Numbered from the stretch's first letter, positions 43,809 to 53,930 are shown. The stretch: DNA of 64,000 bases from Oscarella lobularis (GCF_947507565.1 NC_089187.1:1178001-1242000), one strand, 5' to 3'. Made by a program: numbers and translations. The notes: generated by a model from the sequence alone, not told the origin.

Positions 43809-45456
43809 TCAATCTACAGTCTTTACCAAAATGGGCTGGAGATTTACCAGAGAACAGGCAATTTTCACGCAGTCGTCCAGTATTTGTGGACAGGTGCTAT
43901 TGCATTGAGTACCAGTAAGGAGCCTGAATTCTTTAATCCGCCCAATAGCCCTAAAACTGACACTGTCAAATGAAATAAAACACATGTTGCTAAACGCACC
44001 TCTCTACGTGAATCCTGCAGGAAGCTAAGACTCGACTTTGAAGTGTTTCTTTTGTTGTCAATTGCGCTCTTCCTTGCAGGAATGATGGAATTTCGAGAAA
44101 CGCACATTTCTGAGCAAGCAAATCCCGAATGGTGAACCCTCTATCAGCCATTATTCTCTGCTTTGGCCTGACCAAATCGAGAATGCCACTCTCCTGTACG
44201 ATGAAACGATCCGAGCAACTTCCGGAGAATCCTTTTGATACAAAGATGATGGATCCTGTCCCTGGATCAATAGCAACGAGGTATTTGATAGTTTGGTGAT
44301 GCTTATAGTCTGACCACGTCGCTTTCTGAACTGCCAGATTTTTAGGCCGTTGAATGAACAATTCGAAGCAATCGATTACCGCTACAGTGTTAGGAAAATT
44401 TTCGAAAAGACCTGTTCCGACCCCAGTTGTCGATTGCGGCCATTGGATGAGTTGTTCAAGCTGTCGAGCAAGGAATGGTATCCACTTTCCCAAAACTTTG
44501 GAAATGCAACTTTGAGACACGGCCCAACGACGTGCGAGATCTTTCTGCAGCAGTCCCAGACGAAGTCTCATAAGCACAACCAAAAATTTGTCACTTCGAT
44601 TCATCGGGAGGGGCCCAGAATCCACATTTCGACCCTCGCTTTCAATCCATTCAAACAGTGTGTCAAGAAATTCTCTATTTTTCAATCCTGTGTAAAATTT
44701 CGGGTCTGCCAAGACTGCTTCACGGGTAGTCCTCGACGCTGTTGACTGGACATAGCTGATTTCACTTTGCAGACTCTGATTTTCTCTGCTCAGTTCTGAA
44801 ATCTCAGCTATTAGATCCACCTTAGTTCTGTCAATCCTGGCAGTACTTTGCCGAGACGACAATGACGAAACTGACAGTAGATCACTATCATCAAACTCCT
44901 CTATAGTGTCAGTCACCGTCTCTGGCACAAACTCACAAGCCTCTAAATTGACATCGCCTGGAACATCAACTTCTTGTCTCACATCACTTTCAAGAGTAGT
45001 AGCATTCCTAGTTCGTTTTCTGTCCTTTCTTGGTGCGGCAAAAGAGAGGCGAGGCTTTGGGTAGTACTCTATTCCACATCCAGGTTTTTTCGGCCGTATG
45101 AACGCGCTCTTAATCGGGAATCGTCGTTTCTCTCCTTGAGAGGGCCCACGGAAATCTGGGAAATGCACGTTGCACACGCAGTCGTCGTTACCTGGAACCC
45201 AACTACTGGCTCCCGTTCTAGTACTCTCAAGGCGATGCATGAACTGTAGTAGAAGCTTCCTGACATCAGGATCGAGCTTATTTATCTTGTGGAGGGTTGG
45301 AAGGCCGTGTTCCGAGGCAGAAACGCACACAGGATTGACACTATTGGCATCGCAAGAACATTGCGTACGGCCATCCATCGTTCTTGGACATTTTCCTTTC
45401 CTGTTCTGACAACCAGGAACGCAGCACTGCCTTCTCGAATGCGTTTTGGAGGTCAT
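43809..45456 (-). CDS. THAP zinc-finger DDE transposase of ISL2EU
   Basis: Two exons, 45456-44000 and 43950-43809, join in phase across a 49-bp intron (43999-43951) to 532 residues; the splice restores HVERAIGRIKEFRLLTG. An N-terminal THAP-type C2CH finger is seen (CCVPGC ... CVCNVHFPDF, residues about 12-100). A coiled segment (AEISELSRENQSLQSEI, about 225) and a helix-turn-helix (LQKDLARRWAVSQSCISKVL, about 305) follow. The DDE_Tnp_4 domain has VAVIDCFELFIQRP (Asp), RIMADRGFTIRD (Asp) and HVER (Glu). All three catalytic positions are present and the frame is unbroken, so the element looks potentially autonomous. Confidence 0.9.
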
Positions 45457-45573
45457 CGATGGAAGAAATCGAAGCAGAAAAGGAAAACAGCCACGTTTAC
45501 GTACGTGTTACGTGGAATGCATCACCTTCACGTGATCTCCGCACGCGAGTGGGATGTGGTCAGAATAGACTCT

Positions 45574-46202
45574 ATTACAAGAAAAGGACGCTTGTCTGTT
45601 TTTCTCATATTGCAGCAAGCGAGCACTGTGATCCGATCCTTTGCTATTTTCATGCCAGAGAATTTCTTTGACCAAACAGTGTGGCCTCGATCAGCGAGAC
45701 CGCGAAACATTACAGACATCTTCAAGATCGAAAACAGACAAAATGTGCGGCGGCGTTTCTTCTATCCAGAGCTCGTTCTTGATCAGCAGACCAAATGCCC
45801 CCTTTCTTCCGTCGACACACAATGCCGCGTCTCTTTTTCCAACGAGAAAGCCAACCGTCACTTGGAGTGAAATCTTTACCTATTTTGACCGCTAATGACG
45901 CCGCTTTCTCTTTCAGAACAGGACCCGAGACGTTCGCTCCGTGAAGAACTTTCTCCTCTAGCCATAAGTCAAGAGCCTCTTGAACGTCTGGTCCTTTTCC
46001 ATGTCTTCGTCGTTTCTGAGAGGGTCTGCAGCCTCTGCCAGTTGTGTGTTTGGCACGTAGATCCTCTCCTTTTCATGATCTTGGACACTGTCGATTTGCT
46101 GACACTAAATTGCTTGGCGACAGCGATCTGTGTTTTGCCAGGGTTCCAACATTGCCTGATTATGGCAATTTTCTCCTTCAAAGTCAGGTCGCGACGGCTC
46201 AT
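45574..46202 (-). pseudogene. Tigger-like transposase N-terminal part, cut by ISL2EU
   Basis: It starts MSRRDLTLKEKIAIIRQCWN with the helix-turn-helix AKQFSVSKSTVSKIMKRRG. Then come KEKAASLAVKIGKDFTPSDGW and LSRWKKRRGIVCRRKEGA (the CENP-B-type second DNA-binding domain), and the catalytic start MFRGLADRGHTVWSKKFSGM, ITVLACCNM and KRPFLVI. Stops and frame changes occur around 45965 and 45715. At PFLVI the ISL2EU end begins. Across the element the chain resumes as EKSTLSQEH at 42025, in frame once one AT is removed. Confidence 0.75.
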
Positions 46203-46236
46203 TGCAAAGCTGGCAAACTAGCACACATAAGAACGG

Positions 46237-46336
46237 GACTAGCCACGCGTGCAACGCTCTCCCGTAGTAAAGCGCGCGCTAGCGCCTCTCCCCGGAGTGA
46301 GGCGCTAACGCGCGCTTCACTACGGGGAAAGCCTGG
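46237..46336 (+). repeat. hairpin end, possibly of the TAGCCTCG-like family
   Basis: CTAGCCACGCGTGC is followed by a strong hairpin with about 28-bp arms (CCCGTAGTAAAGCGCGCGC...GCGCGCTTCACTACGGGG) and GCCTGGCACCG. The layout (TAGCC, hairpin, CTGG) recalls the other ends. The next base starts a P-like end. Confidence 0.4.
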
Positions 46337-46700
46337 CACCGTAGATATATGAGAGGGATTGCAAACTGCCCCTCGTCACATGATATTTCCTGAAGCAAGG
46401 TTCCGGCAGCATGAATTTCTTTGTTTCTGCTCTTGACAGTCTTCTAACGGAAGTAATCGTCGACGAAAGTTCCTCTCGCTACGCGAGAATGAGATAGACG
46501 TGTTTCGCTGGTTCGCGAATACGCTTCCGACCCCGAAGTTCATCGTATCGCCGAAAAAATCGTCGCCGCGATCGCGCTGTGTGTGCAGGAAAGCTCGAAG
46601 CTGAAACACTTTCTTGCCAACGCGAAAAGGCAAGAAGGACCCCCATAGGCCTTTAATTAACGCTGCCGCCGACAGGAAAGTCCACAAAGGACCCCGTTTT
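46337..46700 (+). mobile_element. left end of a P-like element with start of its second gene
   Basis: The end reads CACCGTAGATATATGAGAGG, similar to the ends at 15331, 17443 and 54681, and is followed by CACATGATATTTCCTGAAGC as in the 17443 element. From 46411 a frame reads MNFFVSALDSLLTEVIVDES, then after one stop EYASDPEVHRIAEKIVAAIA, matching the N-terminal helices of the second gene. The remainder of the element is missing. Confidence 0.6.
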
Positions 46701-46850
46701 GCCGCGGTTAGCGCTGCCGACGACGGGAAAGTCGAAAAAGAACTCATTCCGCTTTAAAACTTGTTTTTGGAGTGTTCAGTAGGTTTTAACATTAATATAA
46801 AACAATTTAAAAGCAAAAATTCTAAGAGTATTTTCCACCTGTTTAACTTG

Positions 46851-47463
46851 CCAGGCATGATGTAATTCAGCGCGTGCGCACTACTCGTTGGTGAGTCGGG
46901 AAAGGGGCGTGGCGCCTTTTTCTCGTCGAGAATATGCTCGATGGCCAAAAGATAACCAAAGAGTTAGAACTGATTGCTATACACCTGTTCAAAACACGTG
47001 CGTGGCTAAGAAGTAAAACGTGGAAGCGCAATTAGGTTGAAAGCGAACAGTCATATGACCATGAGCCGCGATAACTCAAAAGCAAAAGCTTGTGTTGATA
47101 AACAACAACGTAGAAAGGCAGAATCACAAATTTTGTATTATACAAACGAATTATTTTTTTCTTTTGCAAAGAGATGTTACTAACGAACGTTATTTTAGCG
47201 GTAGAGACTGATATTTTTCTAAGCTTTTGCTTTCGAGTTATTTCTGCTCGTGGTCACGTGACTGTTTGCTTTCAACCTAATTGCGCTCCCACGTTTTACT
47301 TCTTAGCCACGCACGTATTGCGATCAGGTGTATAACAATCAGTTCTAACTCTTCAGTTTTCTTTTTTGCCATCGAGCATTTCCTCGACGAGAAAAAGGAG
47401 CCACGCCCCTTTCCCGACTCACCAACGAGTAGTGCGCACGCGCTGGATTACAATCACGCCTGG
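46851..47463. mobile_element. foldback MITE, 613 bp
   Basis: Arms of about 235 bp are inverted copies of each other: CCAGGCATGATGTAATTCAG at the left pairs with CTGGATTACAATCACGCCTG at the right, and GAAAGCGAACAGTCATATGA pairs with TCACGTGACTGTTTGCTTTC near the centre. There is no coding capacity, and I found no clear target duplication. It is a different family from the MITE at 7.2 kb. Confidence 0.75.
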
Positions 47464-47511
47464 TATCCTCTATTACTAGCTAATCGACAATCTACCGCAC
47501 GTTAGCGAGAA

Positions 47512-47800
47512 TGGGTTTCACGAGAAAAAAGCTGATGCAACCTGCTCCGCAACGCAACGAAGCCAAAAGACATGAATTTAGGAAGTAACGTTATGGAAAC
47601 TCCGATCTACCGCCACGATATGTTCGTATTCATCGACGAGGCTGGTTTTGACGTAAAGAAGGATCGTAGACGATATGGCTACTCCGGGCGAGGCTGTCCA
47701 GCTATTGAAGAGTAGGAGCTTGCTCGCGGCCAGCGAATAAACGTCATTGGTGCTCTGTCTGTCGACGTTAAAACTAGATGTAGCGGACGCCATTGCTGTT
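47512..47800 (+). pseudogene. IS630-like (DDE_3) transposase catalytic fragment
   Basis: MGFTRKKLMQPAPQRNEAKR, then after a shift IYRHDMFVFIDEAGFDVKKD (first catalytic Asp in FIDE) and RRYGYSGRGCPAIEE, then RGQRINVIGALSVDV. This is the start of the DDE_3 domain. The second Asp and the Glu region are missing. It is directly next to the foldback element. Confidence 0.65.
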
Positions 47801-47819
47801 CCCAAGTCTGAGATTGCCG

Positions 47820-48441
47820 TAGCGACAGCTCCCCTTCTGCTTTTTTTCCGAAAATGATTGAATAATTGGAACATTAGGAGGAGTATCCTGTGACGCATGT
47901 GTACCGGTATCAATCATTTCAGCCCAAAGCCTGTATTGTAGTGCATTGTATTTCTCCCCATGTATACCCCGCAGACTGCTAATAAGCAAGTTCACTCGTT
48001 CGTCCTTCGGCATAGCGGCAGACGTTTTACGTTTCTTTGTTGCGCGCTTCGAAACAAGCTCCTCCTCGTCAATGTCAGTATCGGATTTCTCATTTTCGTA
48101 CGGTACGACGCCCATAATGTTATATCTCCTTGCCTTTTAATAACTTTGGAAACGCCTGCCACATCGTCGTCATTTCTCATCCCAACTTTTGTGCTTCCTT
48201 TCAAATAACCCAAGCCTGTAAAATGACCTAAACTCTTCCCGAGCTCTAACTGGAAATTGTCACGAACGAAGTTCTCTAGTTCACGTCGCGATTGTACAGC
48301 ATCCGGATCAAAGTTACGCAAAACGAATGTTTTTGCGCTTCGCTTTCCAGCCCCAAAAATGGGAAGCGCAGAAACGATCCCTGTCTTAGGCAGAGCGAAG
48401 ACTTGTCGTGGTTGTTGCGCCATTTCATTAAAGCAGCGCAA
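47820..48441 (-). pseudogene. uncharacterised conserved-looking protein, two frames
   Basis: The first part is QQPRQVFALPKTGIVSALPI, KTFVLRNFDPDAVQSRRELE, VRDNFQLELGKS, STKVGMRNDDDVAGVSKVI. Then in a second frame come SKRATKKRKTSAAMPKDERV and YNALQYRLWAEMIDTGTHAS. I recall similar VLRNFDP...IRxxxDI and YRLWAEMxxxGxHxS blocks in uncharacterised proteins of corals and sponges, suggesting a repeated, possibly transposon-linked gene. Function unknown. Confidence 0.4.
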
Positions 48442-48535
48442 AACGAACTCTGCGCTAACTGTCTACGCCTCGGTATGCAACGGGACAACAAACTTGAAAT
48501 CAACTGTACCTCCTAGTGAGAAGGAGTGGCAATGA

Positions 48536-48804
48536 TTTCATTTGTTTTACTGTAAAATCAATTTTTGCACGCGGCTGCAGAAGGTACGTCGCTATTCTCT
48601 TACTTCACTGTCAATTGATTGTTTTTGGCAATTATTATAAAAGAGATCAGGCAAAATATTAGAAATAGAAAAAAAATTGTCAGAGAGCACCTTCTACGTA
48701 CGCCTAGTGCAAGCAAAGTAATACTTTGATCATTTATTGTTTACGCAAATATAAATATTTTAGACTTGACAACCCAGATATCAAAATTCTAGAAAAATTA
48801 TAGA
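48536..48804. other. AT-rich spacer
   Basis: No recognisable feature before the Tc1 element. Confidence 0.5.
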
Positions 48805-50399
48805 CAGTGGGGTCCAAAAGTTAGAGGCACCCGCACTAAATTAGCGTTACCTTAGTTTTCGCGTCTCCTTCGCGACTTTTGCTCCCAGGAAACAATCTTT
48901 TTGGCACTAAAAGAGCGAGAAATTTAGAAGAGTGACTGTTTGCTCCACTTAGTGGTCGCCCAGCGCGGTTAGGTAGAGCATCGCTTTTATTCCTGATCCA
49001 AAACATACAAAGAACGGGCATTATTTCGTTCGCTCTGTGGAAACGCGATCGTAGATAGATCCTTCGAGGCATGCTCTTAAACGAAACAATGTTAATAAGT
49101 CAGGTGACACTTATTTTGCTAAACGGAAGTTGTCGTGAAGCGCACTCTAGAGAAAAGGCGTGGATCAATTTCAAAACGAGAAGGCGTGTCATGTTTCAAA
49201 TCCCCAGCCGTTTGTTTACCTCCTATTAACCAGTTATGGGTCAGAGGAAACTTTTGAAGCTAGAAGAGCGAGCTAGAATAGTTGCTTTGGCACTGGAAGG
49301 ATATAATCAGAGCCAAATCAGCCGAAAGCTGAATATCTCAAGGTGCGCAGTGCAAAAGAATTTGGCCAAAATGAAGGAAACAGGCTCCATTGCTGATCGC
49401 AAGAGATGCGGCAGACCTAAAAAGACGACAAAAAAACGATGACAACTACATAGTTCTAACATCGAGGCGAAACAAGAGAGCAACAGCTAATGATCTCCGA
49501 GCTCATCTGGAGTGTGCAACGGGCGTGACCGTTTCGAAGTCGACCATAAAGAGGCGGCTCCACGCAGCTGGCCTAAGAGGATGCGTCGCTGTTAAGAAAT
49601 CTCTGTTGAGCAAAAGGCACAAATCTGCACGGAAAAAGTGGGCAAAAGAACGAAAAACCTGGACTGAAGACGATTGGTCTCGTGTGGTGTTTTCTGGCGA
49701 GTCGACGTTCGAAGTTTTCAGCCACAGTCGGCAGCTTTACGTTCGCCGAAAGCCAAACGAACGATATTTGCCGGAGTGCCTTGCACCTACCGTGAAATTT
49801 GGAGGCGGCAAAGTGATGGTGTGGGGGTGTATGGCGGCGTCTGGCGTGGGAACCCTGGTGGTGATCGACGGAACGGTGACGTCAGCAAAGTATACAAGGC
49901 TCCTGTCTCCGTGTTTGAAGCGCGATGGGGAAAAGCTAGTTGGCCAAAATTTCGTGTTTCAGCAGGACAATGCTCCTGCACACACTGCGAAAGCCACTAA
50001 GAGGTGGTTCGCGTCGAGAAACATCGACGTGATGCCGTGGCCAGCCCAGAGCCCCGACCTAAACCCCATCGAAAACCTTTGGATGACAATGAAAAGGAGA
50101 GTAGCTGAGAAATGTTCTCAAAGCATCGCCGAACTAATAAAAATCATCAAAGCGACTTGGGATGCTATTGACCCCCAGACAACGCGTCACTTAGTTAATA
50201 GCATGCCCAGACGTTTGAAGGCGGTGTTAGACAGCAAAGGCGGAGCTACCCGCTACTAAGCAAACAGTCACTCTTTCCGGTTTTTTGTAGTACGTAGTAG
50301 TTTAAGAACCCATGTGTAGCAACTAGGAAGATGCAGTATCGCTTTAGGACCTTCTACTAAAATATCGACCAGGGTGCCTCTAACTTTTGGACCCCACTG
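48805..50399 (+). mobile_element. Tc1/mariner element, 1.6 kb
   Basis: The inverted ends are CAGTGGGGTCCAAAAGTTAG (48805) and its complement ending at 50399, about 28 bp matching. A TA follows the right end (50400-50401), while the left is preceded by GA with TA two bases further out. It contains one transposase gene with a frameshift and a missing catalytic residue. Confidence 0.9.
49236..50259 (+). pseudogene. Tc1-type transposase with frameshift and lost Asp
   Basis: It begins MGQRKLLKLEERARIVALAL with a paired-like helix-turn-helix (YNQSQISRKLNISRCAVQKN) and the GRPKK motif. A frameshift near 49430 moves the remainder into the frame that carries NDLRAHLECATGVTVSKSTI, VVFSGESTFEV, QQDNAPAHTAKATKRWF and SPDLNPIENLWMTMKRRV. 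The family needs Asp in FSDES; here it is Gly (FSGES). The second Asp (QQDN) and the Glu (IENLW) are intact. Total length is near the usual 340 residues, so the copy is fairly young but inactive. Confidence 0.9.
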
Positions 50400-50689
50400 T
50401 AGAGTATCCGGTGGCGAAAAAAGTGAAAAACGCCTGGAGTGCAAGGAACAGAAATCTTTTACGCCAATAAGTTGTGGAACTTGCCAATGAATTTTCGCGT
50501 AGACTTTGTCATTAGTTCAGTGTTAATTAATTTTTGAAAGTGAATAACAACATGAGACTCATCTATGCAGATTATCCGTTGTCAGTAGCGCTTCGCTGTG
50601 TCTTGGGCTTCGAAAACCTTTCGTTTCGATTTTCGAGTCGCTCCTCTCCCTCATTATAATGAACTTGATAAGTTGCTATCAAAAACGGT

Positions 50690-50965
50690 TTAGGAGATAT
50701 TCGGCAATTCATGGGGCAGGATGGAGTTTGAAATGCGCATGTACGAGTGCTTGTACGTAACAATCGGCGGAGAGCCAATGACGTACACCTTGTCGCGCAC
50801 GGGCACCGTATGAGCATCGTGGATTTCAGCCCAAAGAAAGCGGAGAAAATCATCGACCTCGCAAAAATGGGACGTCCCGTGAATTTTTCGAAAGACGTTT
50901 TGTACCCATCGCGCTCGGGTGACGACATGGAAGTCGTGATCTGCAACGGCACCGCTATTTAGAGA
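50690..50965 (+). pseudogene. RPA-like OB-fold fragment
   Basis: Frames near 50740-50962 read CLYVTIGGEPMTYTLSRTGT, then IVDFSPKKAEKIIDLAKMGR, VNFSKD and DDMEVVICNGTAI. Phrases such as FSPKKxxxLxxLxxxxxPVxI followed by a terminal beta strand are typical of RPA1-like OB-fold proteins that often accompany Helitrons in invertebrates. A possible downstream part lies at 53.5 kb. Confidence 0.4.
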
Positions 50966-52300
50966 TCTCCGCGCGTCTTATCCAATCAGACAACATTATC
51001 GACCTAATCGATCGCCGCAGGACCGCAGCAAATTCTTCTGAGCCACTTCGACGACCTTTGGCCATATGGCAGAGTTTCATTTGTCGCGAGCGTTGCTGAA
51101 GTTTATTCGCCAACTCTGACTCTGCCTGGAACTCCGTTTAAAACATTCGTCGCGAACGACGGAACGGGAGAGCTACCATCAATCTTAGGGCGAACCACGT
51201 GAATTTATTACCAATCGTCGTCACTGCCAATAAAACAAACAGGTAAATAATTTTCTCCTTATACATGTTCTTGAGCATGGCACGAATTCTCTGTTTGTCT
51301 GCGTGTGCATAAATCAACTCTTGCAGGGCCGCCGCATCTACGTCAACCTCCTCAAATTGGTGAGCGTCTGGAATAAGCGCCACAGCCATGTCGTCGGCAA
51401 GAATACCAGCTCTACGGAAGAACTTTTTAAATCAATTTTTATGTATTATAGTTTGTACTGTATGCAATAGTTAGTAAACTATAATATCTCAAATTGAAAA
51501 GATTTTGAAGATAAGATCAGCACCCCTTAGTTCTAAGGTATTAAGAAAAACGACACACCCACAACTTATCAAAAAGTTATTCAACTATAAAATGACAGCA
51601 GCTTATTTTGATTAGTTTAATATACACGTAAATATAAATTTTATACAGTACAGTGGATATATGTAATTTTTGCTGTCTGATTGAGTCCCGTCGCCTGCGC
51701 CGTGAAACTGAACGCAGCAGAAGTTGGTAAGGGCGGTAAAATTGGGTCAATGAACAACTGCATTCTTTTCTTCCAAGGCTCCACCGCTTCGAACTCTGGC
51801 ATGGTCGTTGGAGCAATCTATGCTTTAGCGTTGGAGCAGAAACAGCAAATCTTTAGTGAAAATTCTACCTATTTGCTTGTCTTTGGAGAGTGCTGTCGGC
51901 TGACATCCAAATGATTTACTTAGGTGAACGTTGTACCGACTTCTCTTCCGTTGCGAAGGCTGATTTGTTGCGAGGGCGGATTCAAGGCCCCGACGGCCGC
52001 TGATTGACGTACGTGTACAAAGACCTTTTCAGCTATGAAACGTCACAGTCTCACCATTTTATGTCCAACATTCGAAAATTTAACTGCGCGTTCCAGATGA
52101 CGCCAATGGGTTGTAATAGGGTCACGCAAGCAGGCGAATGAAATCCCACGTTTACAATTCAGGACCAAGTTTGCCACCGAATCGGTTGTTTACTCCCCGA
52201 AGACGGAGAATCTCGAAAGTTCGCTCTAATCAGTATCGTTGATAGCCAACAACAAAAAGCTCAGCGAAGAAGGGACATTTTCTCCAACCTTCGCATGGAC
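50966..52300. other. stretch without recognised genes
   Basis: It holds an 83-residue minus frame (51389-51138) with acidic N-terminal half and hydrophobic C-terminal half, and AT-rich DNA. Nothing identified. Confidence 0.35.
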
Positions 52301-52489
52301 GTTCTTTGAAAACTTCAAGACTCATTGCACGAACGAAACGGCTACGTCAGAAGCTTCCAGGTAGCTCGGGAAGTCTTCAACTCCGTCTCCTCAGACGAAT
52401 ACTAAATCCTCATACATGCGGACAAGCGCCCATCAGGGGAACACGAACGTCGTTTACATCCCGTTGCGGGGGCGCGGTAAAGGGACCGA

Positions 52490-52672
52490 CGGGGTGATAA
52501 AACCCATATCATCCCGTTGTCAAGTGACAACGGGGATGATATGGGTTTTATCACCCGTTGTCAAGTGACAACGGGGGTGATATGGGTTTTATCACCCGCT
52601 GTCAATGACAACGGGTGACATGGGAAAGGTCCCGGCTCTCATATCACCCGCTGTCATTGAGAAAGGTCCCGT
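52490..52672. repeat. array of small palindromes around GTTGTCAAGTGACAAC
   Basis: The palindrome CCCGTTGTCAAGTGACAACGGG occurs twice, and shorter versions (CCGCTGTCAATGACAACGGG, CCGCTGTCATTGA) follow. They are separated by GATATGGGTTTTATCACC spacers, giving three to four units of about 50 bp. Each unit can form a hairpin. Confidence 0.7.
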
Positions 52673-52739
52673 GTAGTTCGCAAATTAGAACATTGAATTC
52701 GCAGTTGGCACCCGCGCGAACAGCTTCTATCAACGCGTT

Positions 52740-52900
52740 CTAAGTGTTGCGCGTTAAAAAAAAAAAAAAAAAAAGAAAAAACGTGGAAAAAACTAGATTT
52801 GAACCCGCGCAGCATTTTAGCATACCCAGCACTCAAATCCCGCATCGCTACCCACCCAGCCACCGCAACCCAGCACAGCAATGAGCCCCAACACCGCGCT
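52740..52900 (-). repeat. poly-A/T tract with tRNA-like box B, possible SINE remnant
   Basis: On the minus strand, GTGGCTGGGTGGGTAGCG resembles a tRNA D-arm/box A and GCGGGTTCAAATC resembles box B, about 45 bp apart, followed by T-rich DNA and a run of about 20 T. Stems do not pair as in a functional tRNA. Confidence 0.25.
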
Positions 52901-52946
52901 TTTTATTACAGTAACCGGGATGTAAGTATGTCATCACACGGCTTTC

Positions 52947-53070
52947 TCGGGCGATACGGGATTTATCATCCCTCCACCGTCGGGAAACCTTGATAACAGC
53001 CCGAGGCGAAGCCGAGGGCTGTTATCAAGGTTTCCCTCGGGCGTCGGGATGATAAATCCCGTATCGCCCT
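52947..53070. repeat. large near-perfect palindrome
   Basis: TCGGGCGATACGGGATTTAT... on the left is mirrored by ...ATAAATCCCGTATCGCCCTCGA on the right. The arms continue through GGGAAACCTTGATAACAGCCC to a centre of GAGGCGAAGCCGAG. Arms of about 55-60 bp form a long hairpin with a few mismatches. Confidence 0.85.
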
Positions 53071-53094
53071 CGATGCCATGTGATAACCTATACT

Positions 53095-53480
53095 TAAATG
53101 CACCGCAGTGCAACGAAGTTGCGTTTCTACTTCTGGGAGAAAAACACGGAAACCGAGAGGTTGTCGTACGGGAGAGGGACGGAGCTCTTCGCCGCATTTT
53201 AGAAATTCATCGCAGCTACGACGCGCTGCAATATCCTTTAATGCATTTAAATGGGGACGACGGATTTCACCTTTCGCCTGAGGACGGTGCTTCCGCCATG
53301 AAATTTTATAGCTGCAGGCTTATGTTCCGCGCAAATAACGTAACATTATGCTCCGCTGTAAAGACTTGCTCCAGCAATACGTGGTCGACATGTATTGCAA
53401 AATGAATCCTCGCGACTTGCCTTTATGCGACACTCTCAGGAGACGTTGCGCGCTAAATCATCCGCACTTTTTACGTTTGT
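53095..53480 (+). pseudogene. Helitron-like N-terminal domain fragment
   Basis: The frame includes APQCNEVAFLLLG, REVVVRERDGALRRILEIHR, SYDALQYPLMHLNGDDGFHL and ASAMKFYSCRLMFRANNV, with KMNPRDLPLC-like sequence in another frame after a shift near 53390. The RSYDALQYPLxxxxGxDG block is the signature of the Helitron_like_N domain that precedes the Rep/helicase of Helitrons. Neither Rep nor helicase motifs follow. Confidence 0.75.
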
Positions 53481-53527
53481 AGGTATGACTACTTCATCTT
53501 GAGAGTTGGAGTGTACCTACTTCAGCC

Positions 53528-53930
53528 ATGCTTGTCTCTGGTGACGGAAATCCCGCGGCTATTGGTCAGAGGGTCGACAGAAAATGCGTTTCCTGCAAAA
53601 CTGGAAACATCAACATCATCAAAGAAAACCCCATTCTTGGCACATGCCAATCGCCGACATGCAAAGCCATCTCTAGGCTTTCCAAATGTCCTACTCTAAT
53701 TTCTGCCACAATGACCATTTAATCCAACAAAACCGATGAAATCGTTCTCTCCGCTAATGACGAAAATGTAGGTGAAATTACTGGCATCTTATCTGGGCGC
53801 ATTGACGAAGAACAACTCTTCACAGAAAAAAAGTTCAACCTCACCTACGACGGATCATGCCATCATTACCTCTGTTTCCAGACCGTGACATGTTTTCGCA
53901 ATCAAGCGTTACAGTTTTCAACTACTTTCA
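53528..53930 (+). pseudogene. zinc-ribbon and OB-fold fragment, RPA-like
   Basis: KCVSCKTGNINIIKENPILG and CQSPTCKAISRLSKCPTLIS give a four-Cys ribbon followed by a beta-rich segment, then VGEITGILSGRIDEEQLF. This resembles the C-terminal zinc-containing OB domain of RPA-like proteins found with Helitrons. One stop (near 53720) interrupts it. It may be the continuation of the piece at 50.7 kb, now separated by about 2.5 kb. Confidence 0.4.

Larger units (their letters stand above)
42028..45573. mobile_element. ISL2EU-type transposon, apparently intact, 3.55 kb
   Basis: The ends are AGAGTCTATTCCGACC (42028) and its inverse ending AGACTCT (45573), with further matching inside (CGCGTG, GTCACG/TCACGTG, AAGGTGAT). 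AT dinucleotides at 42026-42027 and 45574-45575 form a 2-bp target duplication. Two intact convergent genes, a YqaJ-type nuclease and a THAP-DDE transposase, fill the element, the combination I recall for ISL2EU elements. It sits inside a Tigger transposase gene, which it interrupts in mid-codon context. Confidence 0.85.

Noticed and set aside
52490-52672. CRISPR-like array
   Set aside because: The units are palindromes with near-identical spacers in an intron-bearing eukaryotic genome, and no cas genes are present.
52745-52900. Possible tRNA gene on the minus strand
   Set aside because: Box A- and box B-like sequences are present, but anticodon and T stems do not pair; at most a SINE remnant.
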